A program made the translations under genes and the position numbers. Below, in pieces: positions 22,272-35,406 of a DNA stretch of 64,000 nucleotides (its first letter is position 1; each line of letters opens with the position of its first letter). Source of the stretch: Cephalotus follicularis (Eukaryota > Streptophyta > Magnoliopsida > Oxalidales > Cephalotaceae); assembly GCA_001972305.1 (NCBI GenBank), contig BDDD01002294.1:1-64000 (forward strand), in the 5' to 3' direction. The notes beneath the pieces were generated by a model that did no database searches, was not told the origin of the DNA, and saw only the letters and a list, made by a program, of their open reading frames with translations.

Positions 22272-25200
22272 TATGATCTCCATGATCATATGATACCCTC
22301 TCGATATCGGAGGGAACGGATTTCAAAGGAATCCGTATTAGGATATGCTCTGCCAACTGTAGTGCATTGCCCAGAAAAAGATTTGGAAGATGTATAAAAG
22401 ACATAATGGACCTTACCATTATTTACTTCTAGTCATAAATCCATGACTCTTTCATAGGATTTTAGACTTGTTTTCCTCTTGAAACACTTACCCAAAATTG
22501 TGATAAAACACCGATGATGGTATTGAAGTAGTCAAAATCTCCATTTGCATTGACCGATATCGTTTCACTATCGTCGGTGTGGACTTAACCTAATATGTCC
22601 ACCATCCTATCTCCTCGCACGGAGAAGGGAGATTTGGTCATCACACCAATCACACATGGTGCACACGTTGGACAGGACCACACGTCCTGGATGTCCTCAT
22701 AGACTATCCTTAACCATTGTGTTTTCCTAGCATCTCTAGGATGACCTAATCAACAATGCAATAATAATGAAGGATTTATATCTTTTATTAATTTGTTCTT
22801 TTGAATTGTTAATATAATGTTATGGTAATTGTATATGACATAGATCTCTTATGTCCACGTGCCTCTTGCACTAACTAGAACATGGAAATGTATAAGACTA
22901 AGAATTTATACCAAAAATTTAGCTTGCAGCTCATCTTATACATATATCACATAGAAACAAAATTTCATAAAATGTTCTTTATATATAGATATCAAATCTT
23001 TATTACATAACCATTTACAAAAATATACAATTCATAAACACCAACTACATAGGTATGAATCCTTGATGCATCACCATGGTGCCAGTCCATAGCTCTGTTA
23101 GCTCTGTTAGCTATCTAGCATCTCTCAGCAACCTGCAAAGAGTTATAAATGTTAGTCTCACAATTTGAGCCAACTACTCAAATTGAACTTACATTGTAAA
23201 CTAGATAAAACATGAAAGTACCTAACCATAAGGTATTTCCTGCTTTGGACTATAGGAACAAATTATATCTCTTCCAATTGCCTTAGCTTCCCACAATGGA
23301 AGTAGGCAAACTCCATATAAAACTTTTGATCCTTTCTAGAATGGAATCCCTTCGCACTAACTGCCTCTTCCTTGGGTTTTCACCCTTGGAACTTAAATTC
23401 ACTTGATCTATCTCCCATTGAGATTATTCAAGTAGGAAATCCAGGCATCACAGACGATCTTAACCTCTCTTTGTCAAAATCTACCTTTACAGTCCTCGAC
23501 TGGGTGCCATACAACTCCTCAAGTTGTGTAAGCATGACACACAAGGTCTGTGAGTGCATAACCCGATCATACGAAATTGTGGCAATATGCCAACAATTGA
23601 TAGGGTACGAGCTCGATAATTGTCGTCCCACCATTAAGCCCCTATGGCCTTGTGATGGTCGGATACATCGTTCACTAGCTCGGGGTTATCTCAGTCATGA
23701 CATGAGCGACTCTCATGCTCGTGAAACTGTTACACTAAATGCGTTTCCAATCAGTGAAATACGGATGTTCAAGTTTAGGAGTGTTAAACATGTTTGATGT
23801 TGGTTTGTGCTGTTTGCCAATTTGAGTATATAATCAAGTATGTGAAAACTAGCAACCTATATGAGGAAAAAGAAAGAGAATATTAACAGATCATTCCATT
23901 TACGTTATTACCATAATCCTTGGTCTTTTGTAATTATTGCTCCTCCCACTATTGTAATCGTATCCCACACCTCCAATGTGGAACTCGAGAAGCCTCTTGC
24001 CTCCTAGTGCGGATCGGAATCTATCCCGCCTTATCAAGATCTCAGCCTTGGCATGACAAACCACAATAGCGAATAGTTAGGCTTAAAGCACCATATTTAC
24101 ATTAGGGCCCCTTACCCAAAATGTAAGATCCAATACAAGTTGCGGCCTCCCAGCCCATACAATCCACAGCTTTGGCGTGCCAATAGTATGACCCCAGTAT
24201 AAGTCCGAACCCACAATCCTCAAACAAATGAACCCATTTTGACACCCACACGCTTTGGCCTGTCAGAGTGCCAAAACATGATTATTTCCTTCCAGTGCAC
24301 CTCACACTGAAATTGAACAAAAATGGTTATACGGGGGACCTCCACTTTGGCAGCGCTATCCCCAATATGTCCACACCATTCACTGAAAACTATGGAAGGC
24401 CAACGACGGGACAGCCTTATGTCCCACCGCTTATGGACTTATTATTTAACAAGTTGCAGGAATTTGGTCTCATCAAATTTTATATATTACCATGCCGTTG
24501 ATTAGATTGATTTTATCTTCCAATCCAAATGAGCGGCTTAGCATGCTTGACGTGTTTGGGTTGTTTGCAAAAAGAAAACATCCATCTCATGCAACCTATT
24601 TCCCACTTAGAAATGAATATGGCCTGGCTAGGGACTAAATCTATGAGTGATCACACATGCCAATGTGACCACTCGATCTCCTAGGTAAACTATTTAAAAC
24701 TACTTTATTACAAAATGCACCACGCATACATGGCCTTCACTTGGTCTTGTAACTGCCTTTATATTCTTCTACCAGCTCCTTTGTAATTCTTCTCTTCTTT
24801 GTTTACAAAAAGAAATTTCTCAAAATACATTTAAAAAATAAAGAATAGAATAAAAATTGGAGGGAGAGAGAGAATAATACAAATAAGGAATCAATGGTGC
24901 TCGCAGGCAACCAAATTATAGACCAAATAAAAGCACAAGTTAACAAAGCAAATTAAACCATCCACAAAAGAAATCAAAAGCTAGGTCCAGTCCCATAACC
25001 AACAATCATGCATAAGACATTTAAAATCTGCATCCACTATAGACTTTAAAAAAACAAAAGTAATTTCAATTTCCGATGGCCAATCGAAATAATTCCACAA
25101 GTCCGCCGACACTCTAATAAACCTCCCACTAGATTACTTAAAACCTAGTTTGCTGAAAAAAATAATATTTTATTTTATAAAACAACCATGAGAAGGGAAT

Positions 25201-25282
25201 TAAACTACAATTTCAGGTACTTTAATTATTCAAAAATAGCCACCAAAACCGAAATTAAAGTCCAATTGAAATTAAACGGATC
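22272..25282 (-). pseudogene. TE3 gag-protease-integrase region, heavily decayed
   Basis: This is the upstream interior of TE3, from the primer site (25283) to sL2. It aligns by eye with TE5 41667-44200, where a Copia protease block is still readable; the equivalent here is near 23060-23180. No gag knuckle or integrase core can be read with confidence. The several short plus-strand ORFs in it are antisense. Assignment rests mostly on position and on similarity to TE5. Confidence 0.65.
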
Positions 25283-25294
25283 GCTCTGATACCA
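25283..25294 (-). promoter_or_regulatory. TE3 primer-binding site (tRNA-Met)
   Basis: Minus-strand TGGTATCAGAGC, full match to the initiator tRNA-Met site, two bases from the 5' LTR edge at 25297. Confidence 0.92.
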
Positions 25295-25296
25295 CT

Positions 25297-25973
25297 TGTT
25301 GGAAACCTGGCACGGGTTCCCGATCGATTTGGCCCTATGACGCAAGTGTGTATAATTTTAATTTTTCAAAAACACCAAGACTGAAAGTCATGGTCCACAC
25401 TTACATCTTAGTACCAAATAGAAACGCCTAGGATCTTCGTTTAATTAACAATCGAACAAAAACAAAATCAAGCATGCACATAAAGATAAACCGAACACAC
25501 GTCGGTAACAATAAAAGTAAGAGTGAAGCAATCATACCAACATTGGAGGCTCCACCACTTTGCCGCTACACACTTGCAGTAGCACATACCGGTCACTAGT
25601 AACACCGCTGGTTTTCGGACAGTCCACGTTTGGTCCGATGTTGACACCAACGGACTCGAAAAAGATTGCTCAACCCGAAACTGGAGGAGACTCGCCCGGA
25701 ACCGGGCCGGAACACGATGGCCAGAGGTGGCGACTCATTGAGTTCGGACTCAGTGAGTATCGGTCAACTCGTCATTGACCGGCCTTGACATATGAGAATG
25801 CAAAAACCACGATGAACGCACCGATGGACGAGACTCAGTGAGACTCGGCCTCAAATGCTAAGAACGGCTGGAGGCGAGTCATGGGGTTGACTCGCCGTTC
25901 GTCGTCAGTGGCCGCCTAGCCACCAAACGGCTCAGCGAGACCAGCCCGACACACCCCAACCCAAGACTCGTCG
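25297..25973 (-). repeat. TE3 5' LTR, sense-downstream piece
   Basis: Begins TGTTGGAAACC on the plus strand, next to the primer site, and matches the 3' LTR from 14617 onward. It stops at 25973 where TE4 begins; the other piece of the LTR resumes at 37964. Confidence 0.9.
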
Positions 25974-26885
25974 TGTCACACCCCGTTATTCCATTAAGAC
26001 AAGCATATATGCTGATATCAGTTATAAATATAATCCAGCATTCAACAGTTAACAAATCTCATAACATAAGCGGAAGCATTCATAAACTGGATTACATAAA
26101 ATTTTATCCGCACGCATCCCATACCACGTGCATGTTCAAAACCAACAATAATCCTTTTACATATAGGAAAAGTAATCAACAACAACGGAGTATGAACGTT
26201 CATTACAAATACAATACGACATAAATTAACAACCTTAAGCAGATAAAAGCTCTCCAATAATGCTTCAGCAGCACTTGCCCGAACGCCTTCACTTAATCTG
26301 AAATTGTAGGGGGTTAGCCGTTGTCCTCACTTCGCTAAGTAGGAATAATGCCTGATAAGGAATATATAGATGCAACATGTATGACATTTTATATTGAAAA
26401 TAACATAATTAAGTATTCCAACATATATAAGAAATCATGCCATGTGGCCATAGACAATACAATTCAAGAATACCGCACAAGGGTACAATCAATCAATACA
26501 GTGGTTTGTGTGTCACATGTCGCTAACTCCTAGCACCAACTGCGTACCACCTAACTATCACCCTACACTCCGAAGATGATAGATCAGGTAACATTTACTG
26601 CCGGCGTGAGCGGGCAGTTTAACAAATAAGATCTGCAGGGCAGATAAGTTTGGGTGGATGCTCTAGCAAACTCCTGGCACCTAGGACCACCTCTGTAGCC
26701 AGTGATATCGGCCATCACTCGACTAACGGCTTTAAGCATAGAAAAATAATTCAATCAATTCCATAATAATATCACATATATAATATATGCAATATAGTAG
26801 TAGTTTTCTTTAGAAACATTTAACATTTCAATAACTGTGCATCTCCTTGGAGGAAACAATATTCAATACAGTAACGATGCCTCTC

Positions 26886-29589
26886 TGTAATGACCAATAT
26901 TTTCTATTAATGTATATTGCTCCAATTTTAAATAAAATATACATTTTAATTGAGATTATTTGTCCAATTATCATAAGAATTATGATTAGTGAATGCTTGG
27001 GTTGAATGGAGATGCAAATTGGTGAAACAAACTTAAGGAACCCTAAAACTAGCTCAAGCAGCTGACTGTCACAGGGTAACAGTGGACTGGCTGATGCGTG
27101 GAGTGGCTGTCGACTGCCTGTTAAAGACAGTCAACTGGAATGGTACAGAACAGGTGTATGTGCATGCATGTGAGACAAAGCAGAGACAATGCATGGTGGG
27201 CAGGTGTCACGCGAGCCAGTAGCTGCCATCACATGCAAAAAGGAGTGCCTTTCATGTACTCTGCAGACCTGCAATCTGCAAGATAGAAATTGGGAAAAGA
27301 ACAGAGTGAGAGAGAAGTGATCATGTGAGAGAGAGAAAGAGGAAGAGTTGAATGGAGATTTAATGACCGAAAACGGGATTGTGTATACTTTTCCCTTATA
27401 AACAGAGGCTGCCTAAGTGTTTTGAGAGTTAGAAAACACTGCGGATAGAGGAGAGCTTGCTGGAAAATTGTTGGAGTTGCATTTTGAGGATTTGAGTGTT
27501 CAAAGAGACTTAGAAGCTTTGATTTTCCTGGTAAGTTCCCAAATCCGAGCTCACTACTGATGTTGAGGTTTGTTGGTAATGTAACTAGGAGGATGTTAGA
27601 TATATCTTCTATTAACATGACTAAGGTTAATAATTTCTGGAATTGAAATAGAATTGGTAAATGGTTCAAAGAACAGTTGAAATTGTAAGTCTCTAATTCG
27701 AATCATAGCTGTTGTTATGGTTGTCAATAGATATATGTATACTAATTACCATCTATACATACCTTCTATAACATGCAAACATAGTACGTACTGAAAATTG
27801 GAGTTGAATAGTGGAGAGATGTTGATAAATGTAAGAATGGAGGCTTAGTGGATTATTGATAAGCTACTGTTGGAACTTGTAGAGGTAATGAGAAGATTAC
27901 TTAAACTTACTGGTATTAATGCATATATCCGTAAACATGCAATGAATAGATTGAATTGCTGGAAATTGGAAGATTGAGTTGTTGAAGAACTTGGGAGCTC
28001 AAAGAGAGAAATCAATCCAAATTGATTTTGGGATAGCGTTTAAGGTAGGGGTAATGACATGTTTTCGAAGATATAATATGTATATCATGTATGGTTAATT
28101 TTCTGTTGATTGCATGTGTTGATTGAGTTAGTATTTGGACATTGAATATGCATACCCTGCAACTGCTTGCCAATTTCTGGGCAAAGCAGTCGACTGTTCT
28201 TCATGATAGCCGACTACTCAATCAAACCAGTCGACTGTGAAGAGCAAAAAGTCGACTACCGAATCAAAACAGCTGACTATTCTTGAGAGCAGTCGACTGT
28301 CCTGGGAAAATATTCTGATATTGGTTCCGTTTTGGCCTCAATTTGAATGTAATTAACCTGGCCTCCATATGGATGATTAGAACAGTTAATCCTGGCCTTA
28401 CATAATTATATTTCAGAAATTAAACAATGTGTGCGCTCCTTGTGAAAGTTGTGTAAGAATGACTATGGTATGCTAATGACTTTATTGAATTCTTGAAATG
28501 GCTACTGTCCCTTACCGTTTTTGCTCTATATGCTACTGTTACAATTTGTACATACTGGTTGAGGGTTCATAAACACTTCTGTTCCCTTACTTTCAAAGGA
28601 TTGAATCAACTAAGTGCTATATGAACCATTAATGATTTCAACTATCATTTTCAAATAAAACCTAATGCTTACTGATTTCCATCCAATGAGAGAACTGTTA
28701 CTGTACTAAATATCGTTTTCCTCCAACGAGATGTACGATTACTGAACTGTAAAATTGTTTCTAATGAAAACAACTTTTATATTTCATACTATTGATATAT
28801 GTAATATTACTATTGAATTGATTGAATTGTTTGTCTATGCTATTGCCGTTAGTTGAGTGATAGGAGACATCACTGCCTACGGAGGTGGTCCTATGTGCAA
28901 GGAGTTGGCTAGAGTATCCACCCAAACTGTCTGCATTGCAGATCCTGATTGTTAAACTGCCCACTAATGTCAGTAGTAACTAACCTAATCTATCATCTTC
29001 AGAGTGAAGGGTGATAGATAGGTGGTTCACAGTTGGTGCTAGGAGTTACCGACATGTGACACCCAAACCACTGTAATGATTGATTGTACCCTTGTGCGGT
29101 ATTCTTGAATTGTACTGTCTATGGCCACTTGGCATGATTGCTTAAATATTGGAGTACTTAATTATGTAATTTAAAATAAAATGTCATACATGTTGCATTT
29201 ATATATTCCTTATCATGCATTATTCCTACTTAGCCAAGTGAGGACAACGGCTAACCCCTACAATTTCAGATTAAGTGAAGGCAATTCGGGGAGGTGCTGC
29301 TAAAGCTTGGAGAGTTATTATCTGCTTAAGGTTGTTATTTTTTATGTTGTATTGTATTTGTAATGAACGTTCACACTCTGTGTTGTTGTTTTACTTCCTT
29401 ATGTAGAAGGATAATTGCGGGATTGTTTATGCACGTAGTATGGGCTGCGTGCGGATGACTTTTATTTTATAATCCGGTTATGAATGCTTCCACTTATATT
29501 ATTGAATTGTTGAATGAGAATGCTGGATTATTATTTCTGATATCACCATATATGCTTGTCTTAATGGAATTGAAAGGCGGGGTGTGACA
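26886..29589 (+). mobile_element. sL3, solo Gypsy LTR of the TE4 family, inverted inside the TE4 3' LTR
   Basis: Starts TGTAATGACC, ends GGGGTGTGACA, flanked by CTCTC (26881-26885) and CTCCC (29590-29594). Its sequence is a diverged relative of the LTR it entered but in opposite orientation. Sense-order parts: GTCGAC-core group 27058-27135, TATA box (27396-27403), CT-rich leader, GGTAAGT (27530-27536), GTAGGGG (28045-28051), GTCGAC-core group 28188-28303, stem-loop TTAGCC/GGCTAA (29230-29254), CCCCTAC (29255-29261). No coding region is inside. It is the clearest example of the common LTR plan because it reads on the plus strand. Confidence 0.92.
27396..27403 (+). promoter_or_regulatory. Candidate TATA box of sL3
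   Basis: TTATAAAC about 510 bases into the LTR, upstream of a purine/pyrimidine-rich leader. The TE4 5' LTR has the equivalent (complement 37424-37431). It would drive element RNA synthesis by host RNA polymerase II. Confidence 0.55.
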
Positions 29590-30684
29590 CTCCCATTGGA
29601 GGAAAATCAGTAATTCATTTGACAATAGGTTTTCATTTTGAAAATGATAGTTGAAATCATTAATTGTGCATATAGCACTTAGTTGGTTCAATCCTTTGAA
29701 AGTAAGGGAACAATAGTGTTTATGAACACTCAAACTAGTATATACTAATTGTAACAGTATCATATACAGCAAAATAGTAAAGGATAGTAGCAATTCAAGG
29801 ATTTAATAAGGTCATTAGCATACCATAGTCATTCTTGCACAACTCTCACAAGGGGTGCATACGTTATTTAATTTCTAAAATGTAATTATGTAAGGCCAGG
29901 ATTGACTGTTACAATCATCCCATATGGAGGCCACCATTTCTAAATTTTAACATTATGGACAGTAGACATGTAAGCCGTATGTACTACTGTTAGTCTACAA
30001 CTTCAACCATAATCCCAAATTTGGAAGCTTACCATGAATCAAAGCTTCAACTCCTTTGTGCTCCAATCCTTCAACATGCAAGCTCCAAGATAATCTTTCT
30101 CTCCTTCAGCGTTTTCTAACAACCAAACCCTCAAGCAGTCTCTTTTTATAAGGGAAAAGTATTCACAATCCCGTTTTCAGTCATTAACTCTACCATTCAA
30201 CACTTCCTCCTTGTCTCTCTCACATGTTCACCTCTCTCTCACTCTTTTCTTCTCCCAATTTCTGTCTTGCAGGTTGTAGGTCTGCAGAGTACAAGCAAGG
30301 CATTCCTCTTGCATGTTATGGCAGCTTCTGACTTGCGTAACACTTGTCCATCATGCATTGCCTCTGCTCTGTCTCACATGCATGCACAAACACTTGTCTT
30401 GTGCCATACCAGTCGACTGTATTCACTTGGCAGTCGACTGTCCACTCCTATCAAACAGTCGACTGTTCCCCTGTGACAGTCGGTTGTTCCTCCATAAACT
30501 AGGCAGTCGACTGTTACCCTGTGACAGTCGGCTGTAGTTTCCTGATTTTGGGTTGCTTAAGCTTACTCCTTCAATTAAATTCACAACCACAATTCATATA
30601 ACAATTGGACATTAAAATTAAAGTAAGTACATATTTTATTCATCAAGAGTAGAATATACACGAATTGAAATTACGGTTATTACA

Positions 30685-30704
30685 TTCCCCCCTCCTTAAG
30701 GATA
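30685..30704 (-). promoter_or_regulatory. TE4 polypurine tract
   Basis: Minus strand reads AAGGAGGGGGGAA directly before the LTR start TGTAATAACC, as expected for plus-strand DNA priming. Confidence 0.9.
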
Positions 30705-30725
30705 ATTCATCCCCGAATTTAGCCT

Positions 30726-31900
30726 TTACATTTTGAACAAGCGAGGAAATGTCTCCATCATTTCTTCCTCATGCGCCCACGTAGCTTCCTCTGCTCTGTG
30801 GAAACGCCACAGTACTTTTACCATAGGAATAGCCTTATTCCTCAGCACCTTCTCCATTCGATCCACGATCCTTCTCGACCTTTCTTCATAAGACAATCTA
30901 GGACTGATGAATCCAGGGTCGTAGCTCAATATGTGAATGGGTCGGGTACGTATTTTCGTAACATGGAAACATGAAATACGTTATGCATGCCCGATAAACT
31001 GGGTGGTAGTGCAATCTGATATGCCACATCCCCCACTCTCTCCAGTATCTCATAAGGTCCAATGTACCTTGCAGCCAACATCCCCTTGAGGCCAAAATGG
31101 TGTATCCCTTTCGAAGGCGAGATCTTTAGGAAAACATGATCTCCCTTTTCGAATTCTAGCTTCCTCCTCTTGACGTCGGCATAACTCTTTTGCCGGCTTT
31201 GGGCAGCTAGTAGTCTCTTCTTGATTATTTCCACTTTATCAGTAGTCTCTTGTACCAAGTCTGGTCCCAGCACTTGTCTCTCACCTACCTCATCCCAGCA
31301 GATAGGCGATCTGCACTTTCTCCCATACAAGGCTTCATTCCAATGCTGGTGTGAAAGCTGTTGTTGTAGGAGAACTTAATCAGTGCCAGATGATCCTCCC
31401 AACTCCCAGCAAAATCAATCATGCAAGCCCGTAGCATATCCTCCAGAGTCTGGATGGTATGCTCAGACTGTCCATCTGTCTGTTGGTGGAACGCAGTACT
31501 GAAGGTCAATGTTGTTCCCATTGCCGCTTGGAACTTCTTCCAGAACCTTGAAGTGAATCTAGCATCACGATCACAAACAATACTGACCGACACTCCATGC
31601 AATCTCACAATCTCCTGGACATACAATCGGGCCAACTTCTCGATAGAATACGTCATGTTCATTGGAAAAAAGTGAGCAGACTTAGTGAGCCTGTCCACTA
31701 CAACCCACACTGCTTCGTGCTGATTCCTTGACCTTGGTAAACCCGACACGAAGTCCATGGTCACATGCTCCCATTTCCACTCAACCACTGGTAACGATTG
31801 TAGCAGTCCCTCAGGTTTCTGATGTCCAGCCTTCACTCTCTGATTGGTCAAACAACTTGCTACGTATTCACTAATCTATCTTTTCATACCACTCCACCAG
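30726..31900 (-). pseudogene. TE4 integrase with chromodomain
   Basis: The sense reading shows integrase core motifs (IVCDRDARFTSRFW and TDGQSEHTIQTLEDML, within 31285-31851), the GPY/F block (AARYIGPYEILERVGDVAYQ, near 31010-31075) and a chromodomain at the end (30726-30929: VLRNKAIPMVKVLW then EEATWAHEEEM). The chromodomain is better preserved than that of TE2 and is the defining mark of chromoviruses. The N-terminal zinc-binding part lies at about 31840-31960. The region is fossil sequence in more than one frame. Confidence 0.88.
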
Positions 31901-32175
31901 TAGTTCTTTTTCAGGTCATGCCACATCTTGGAACTTCCCGGGTGAACACTGTATTTTGGTTTGTGGGCTTGTTGCAGTATTTCATCCTTGATGCTCTCGT
32001 CAGCCGGAACGCATATCCTTCCTCAGAATATCAATATCCATTCAGTATGGATGGAGAACTCAGAATCAGTGTCTAGGTTCTCACGAATACTCCATAACTC
32101 AGTGCCACTATTTTGAGCGGTCAGAATACGCTCCAGAAGTTCCGGTTGTGCTCTCAGATTTTCCACAATAACTCC

Positions 32176-33420
32176 TTAGGAAACCATGAACGGATTCCAT
32201 CTCTGAAATTCGTGCAATAGCTTCCATTGTGAAACCATTGCTCCAGCAATCGTTGCCTTGCGACTCAGCGCATCCGCTACTACATTAGCCTTTCCTGGGT
32301 GGTATTGAATGTTGCAGTTATAATCATTAAAGAACTCCACCCATCGTCTCTGTCTCATGTTGAGCTCTTTCTGGGAAAACAAATTCTTTAAGCTTTTATG
32401 GTCAGTGAAGATCTCAAATTGAGCACCATAGAGGTAGTGCCTCCATTTCTGCAAAGCGAACACTATGGCTGCCAACTCAAGATCGTGTACGGGATAATTT
32501 TCTTCGTACGACTTTAACTTTCTCGATGTGCATGCAATCACCCTACGATGTTGCATAAGGACGCATCCCAATCCCTTCCCAGAAGCATCAGTATAAACAG
32601 TGAAACCCTCATTACCCTTCGGTAATGCCAACACTGGAGTCGATATCAACCGACTCTTCAACTCTTGGAAACTTGCCTCACAAGAATTATCCCACACAAA
32701 ACTTGACTTCTTCTGAGTCAACTGTGTCAATGGTGTAGCAAGCTTCGAAAACCCTTTGATGAATCTTTGGTAGTAGCCAGCCAATCCCAAGAAGCTACGT
32801 ACCTCAGTAACGCTCCTCGGTTGGGGCCAATCAACAATACTCTCTATCTTCGAAAGATCCACCGATAGTCCTTCACTCGACACAATATGACCTAGGAAAG
32901 TCACATGGTCCAGCCAAAACTCGCACTTGCTGAATTTGGCAAATAGTTGTTCCTTCTGCAATGTCTGTAGTACAATCCTCAAGTACTGCATGTGTTCCTC
33001 AATGCTCTTTGAATAAATCAGGATGTCGTCTAAGAATATAATGACAAATTGGTCAAGATAGGGCTGGAACACTCTGTTCATCAAACTCATAAAGGCTACA
33101 GGAGCATTTGTCAAACCAAACGGTAGTATCAAAAATTCGTAATGCCCATATCTGGTTCGAAATGCGGTCTTCTCCACATCACCTTCTCTGATCCTCAGCT
33201 GATGATAACCCGTTCTTAGGTTAAGTTTGGAGAATACAGTTAAGCCTTGCAATTGGTCGAACAATTCCTCAATATGTGGCAGAGGATACTTGTTCTTCAC
33301 AGTTACTTGATTTAGCAGCCTGTAATCGATGCATAGCCGCATCGAACCATCCTTCTTTTTCACAAACAGGACCGGTACTCCCCATGGTGATACACTCGGT
33401 CTGTGAAGCCCTTATCATGG
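32176..33420 (-). pseudogene. TE4 reverse transcriptase / RNase H region
   Basis: A 395-residue open stretch carries the whole RT core: [42 protein letters not shown], the catalytic [11 protein letters not shown] and the connection [12 protein letters not shown]. RNase H follows with [35 protein letters not shown] and a closing [12 protein letters not shown]. The catalytic DD pair and RNase H acidic residues are visible. It is one of the best kept segments in the window. It belongs to Tekay/Del-type Ty3/Gypsy. Confidence 0.92.
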
Positions 33421-34150
33421 TAATCCTGCATTTGAGTCTTCAACTCCTTCAGTTCAGCAGGAGCCATTCGATACGGACCTTTTGATATAGGAGCAATTCC
33501 AGGTAGTAGTTCAATGCCGAACTCTACATCTCTCTCCGGTGGCAATGAAGTGAGATCATCTGGAAATACATCAGGAAAATCACATACTATAGGAACTTGC
33601 TCAATACTAGGCGTACCTTTCGTATGATCAATCACATACGCCAAATAGCCTTCACATCCTTGCTTGAGATACTTTTGTGCTCTAGTATACGAAATGATCG
33701 GAACAGAAACATTCTTCTCTCTGACGAACTTGCATTCAGTCCCATCTTGAAGATAAAAGGTCATCATCTTGTTATAGCAGTCAACACAAGCATGATGAGC
33801 ATACAACCAGTCCATCCCCGAGATTACATCAAAATCCTGGATAGGAAACACTATCAAGTCAACAGATAACTGAATCCCAGCTACCGTGATTTCACAATCT
33901 TTCATTATAGTGTCAGATAGAAGACAAGTACCAGCCGGAGTACTCACCTCCAATACGTAAGGTAATCTAGAAGTAATACCATGCAAGTTGCAAGCAAAAT
34001 TAGATGCAATGAATGAATGTGTCGCACCAGGGTCAATCAGTACATCAGCTAGTATGCCAGATATAAAAATGGTACCTCCAACAACAGTAGTAGATTCTGG
34101 CACATCATCTCTAGATAAGGTATAGACCCTACCTTTCACAATCCCTTTTC
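33420..34150 (-). pseudogene. TE4 protease region
   Basis: Sense motifs are DVLIDPGATHSFIAS, the aspartic protease catalytic block in its plant Gypsy form (D-x-G-A-T-H-S), and DFDVISGMDWLYAHHA, the second protease block. The linker [13 protein letters not shown] follows before RT. The order gag-PR-RT is as expected. It would process the element polyprotein. The region is decayed. Confidence 0.88.
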
Positions 34151-35303
34151 CGATATCATTTCGCGGTTGAGCAGTCGCAACACTACAACTCGCACCAGCA
34201 CTTCCCTGTTGGCCGCGTGCTTGATCCCTCATCATTGGACAACTACTCAGCATATGTTCTTGTGAACCACACCTCAAGCATTTCCCCATATTTTTCCAGC
34301 ACTCAGTCTCATCATGGTTCTGGCAACCACAGAAAGCACATCCACCAGAATTCTGTTAACTGCTTCGACTAGGAGTCCTTGATCGTGAATGACTGCGTCG
34401 AGAACCTCATTGACCCCGGTTACCAGATTTTGACGATTTAGCAAGATTGTTACTTCCCTGCCCTTGTGATTGTGCGGGTCTTGATTTATTAGTACGAGAC
34501 CGCTCCGCTCTCCTTTCATTTGCATCGGATTCCAAAATCATCGCCCTTTCAGCAATATCTACAAAAAAAGTTAGTTGTAGCAATAGCAGTTTAGATCTGA
34601 TGTCAGGTCGAAGGCCTTTTAGAAACCTTTGGATCATTCGCGATTCGCCCTCCACCAGATAGGGGGTATGCCTCGCCAACTCCACAAATCTAGTCTGATA
34701 CTAAGCTATCGTCATATCCCCTTGATGTAACTCCATCAGCTCGGTCTCCCTCCGATCACGCTCTATCTGAGGTACATAAGCTGCAAGGAAATCAGACTGA
34801 AATCTGTCCCAAGTCTTGTCAAGTCTACGAGACTCCCACTTTGCTTCAATCCTTTCCCATCAATAGGTAGCCTCGCCCCATAAGCAGTATACACCAAAGT
34901 TGAGTTTCCGTTCCTCAGTGCACTCCAAGGCAGCAAATATTTTCTCCAAGTCTCTAATCCACTGTTCGGCCATAGTAGCATTCAGCTCACCATTGAAGGT
35001 CCAAGGATTCAGTCTCATGAACAGCTCCAATTCTCTGCCAAATCCACCAGTATGACAAGCCTCAGGAGCCTAATGATAGGCCCGGTTAGCCTCGTACATC
35101 TACCGAATCTGCTCAATGTTCGTAGCATTGGCCTGAATCTGCTGCTGGAAGAGGTCAGCCATGCGGTCAAAATTACTCCTCTCTTCTTGCGCTGGAGGAA
35201 TATTCACTCCTTTATTTGCTGGCGGATCATTTCCATGCACTGGCGGTGCATTGATTCCTTCGTCGGCTCTACGCCTTCCTCTCCTACCTCTTAGTAGGTC
35301 CAT
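34150..35303 (-). pseudogene. gag: TE4 gag region with two zinc knuckles
   Basis: Sense start is near 35303 (MDLLRGRRGRRRADEG), about 90 bases after the primer site. A capsid segment with ARHTPYLVEGESRMIQRF lies near 34600-34685. Two knuckles, CAFCGCQNHDETEC and CLRCGSQEHMLSSC, occur at about 34225-34350. The arrangement matches TE2 and TE1. The region is decayed. Confidence 0.82.
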
Positions 35304-35394
35304 TCGGTTTCCTATATGGAATGACATAATCATTAGGAAACAATTCACTTAATTTCCTAGAAACTTATCCCAACGATAGCTTATTTGAAAATAA

Positions 35395-35406
35395 GCGCTG
35401 ATACCA
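35395..35406 (-). promoter_or_regulatory. TE4 primer-binding site (tRNA-Met type)
   Basis: Minus strand TGGTATCAGCGC, eleven of twelve bases of the tRNA-Met site, three bases from the LTR boundary at 35410. Confidence 0.88.

Larger units (their letters stand above)
25974..30684 (-). repeat. TE4 3' LTR (interrupted by sL3)
   Basis: Plus-strand ends are TGTCACACCCC (25974) and GGTTATTACA (30684). It contains the stem-loop/CCCCTAC segment (complement 26306-26340) and a CAGTCGACTG repeat group at 30409-30535. sL3 occupies 26886-29589. The TE4 5' LTR shows the uninterrupted arrangement near 36325. Confidence 0.9.
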
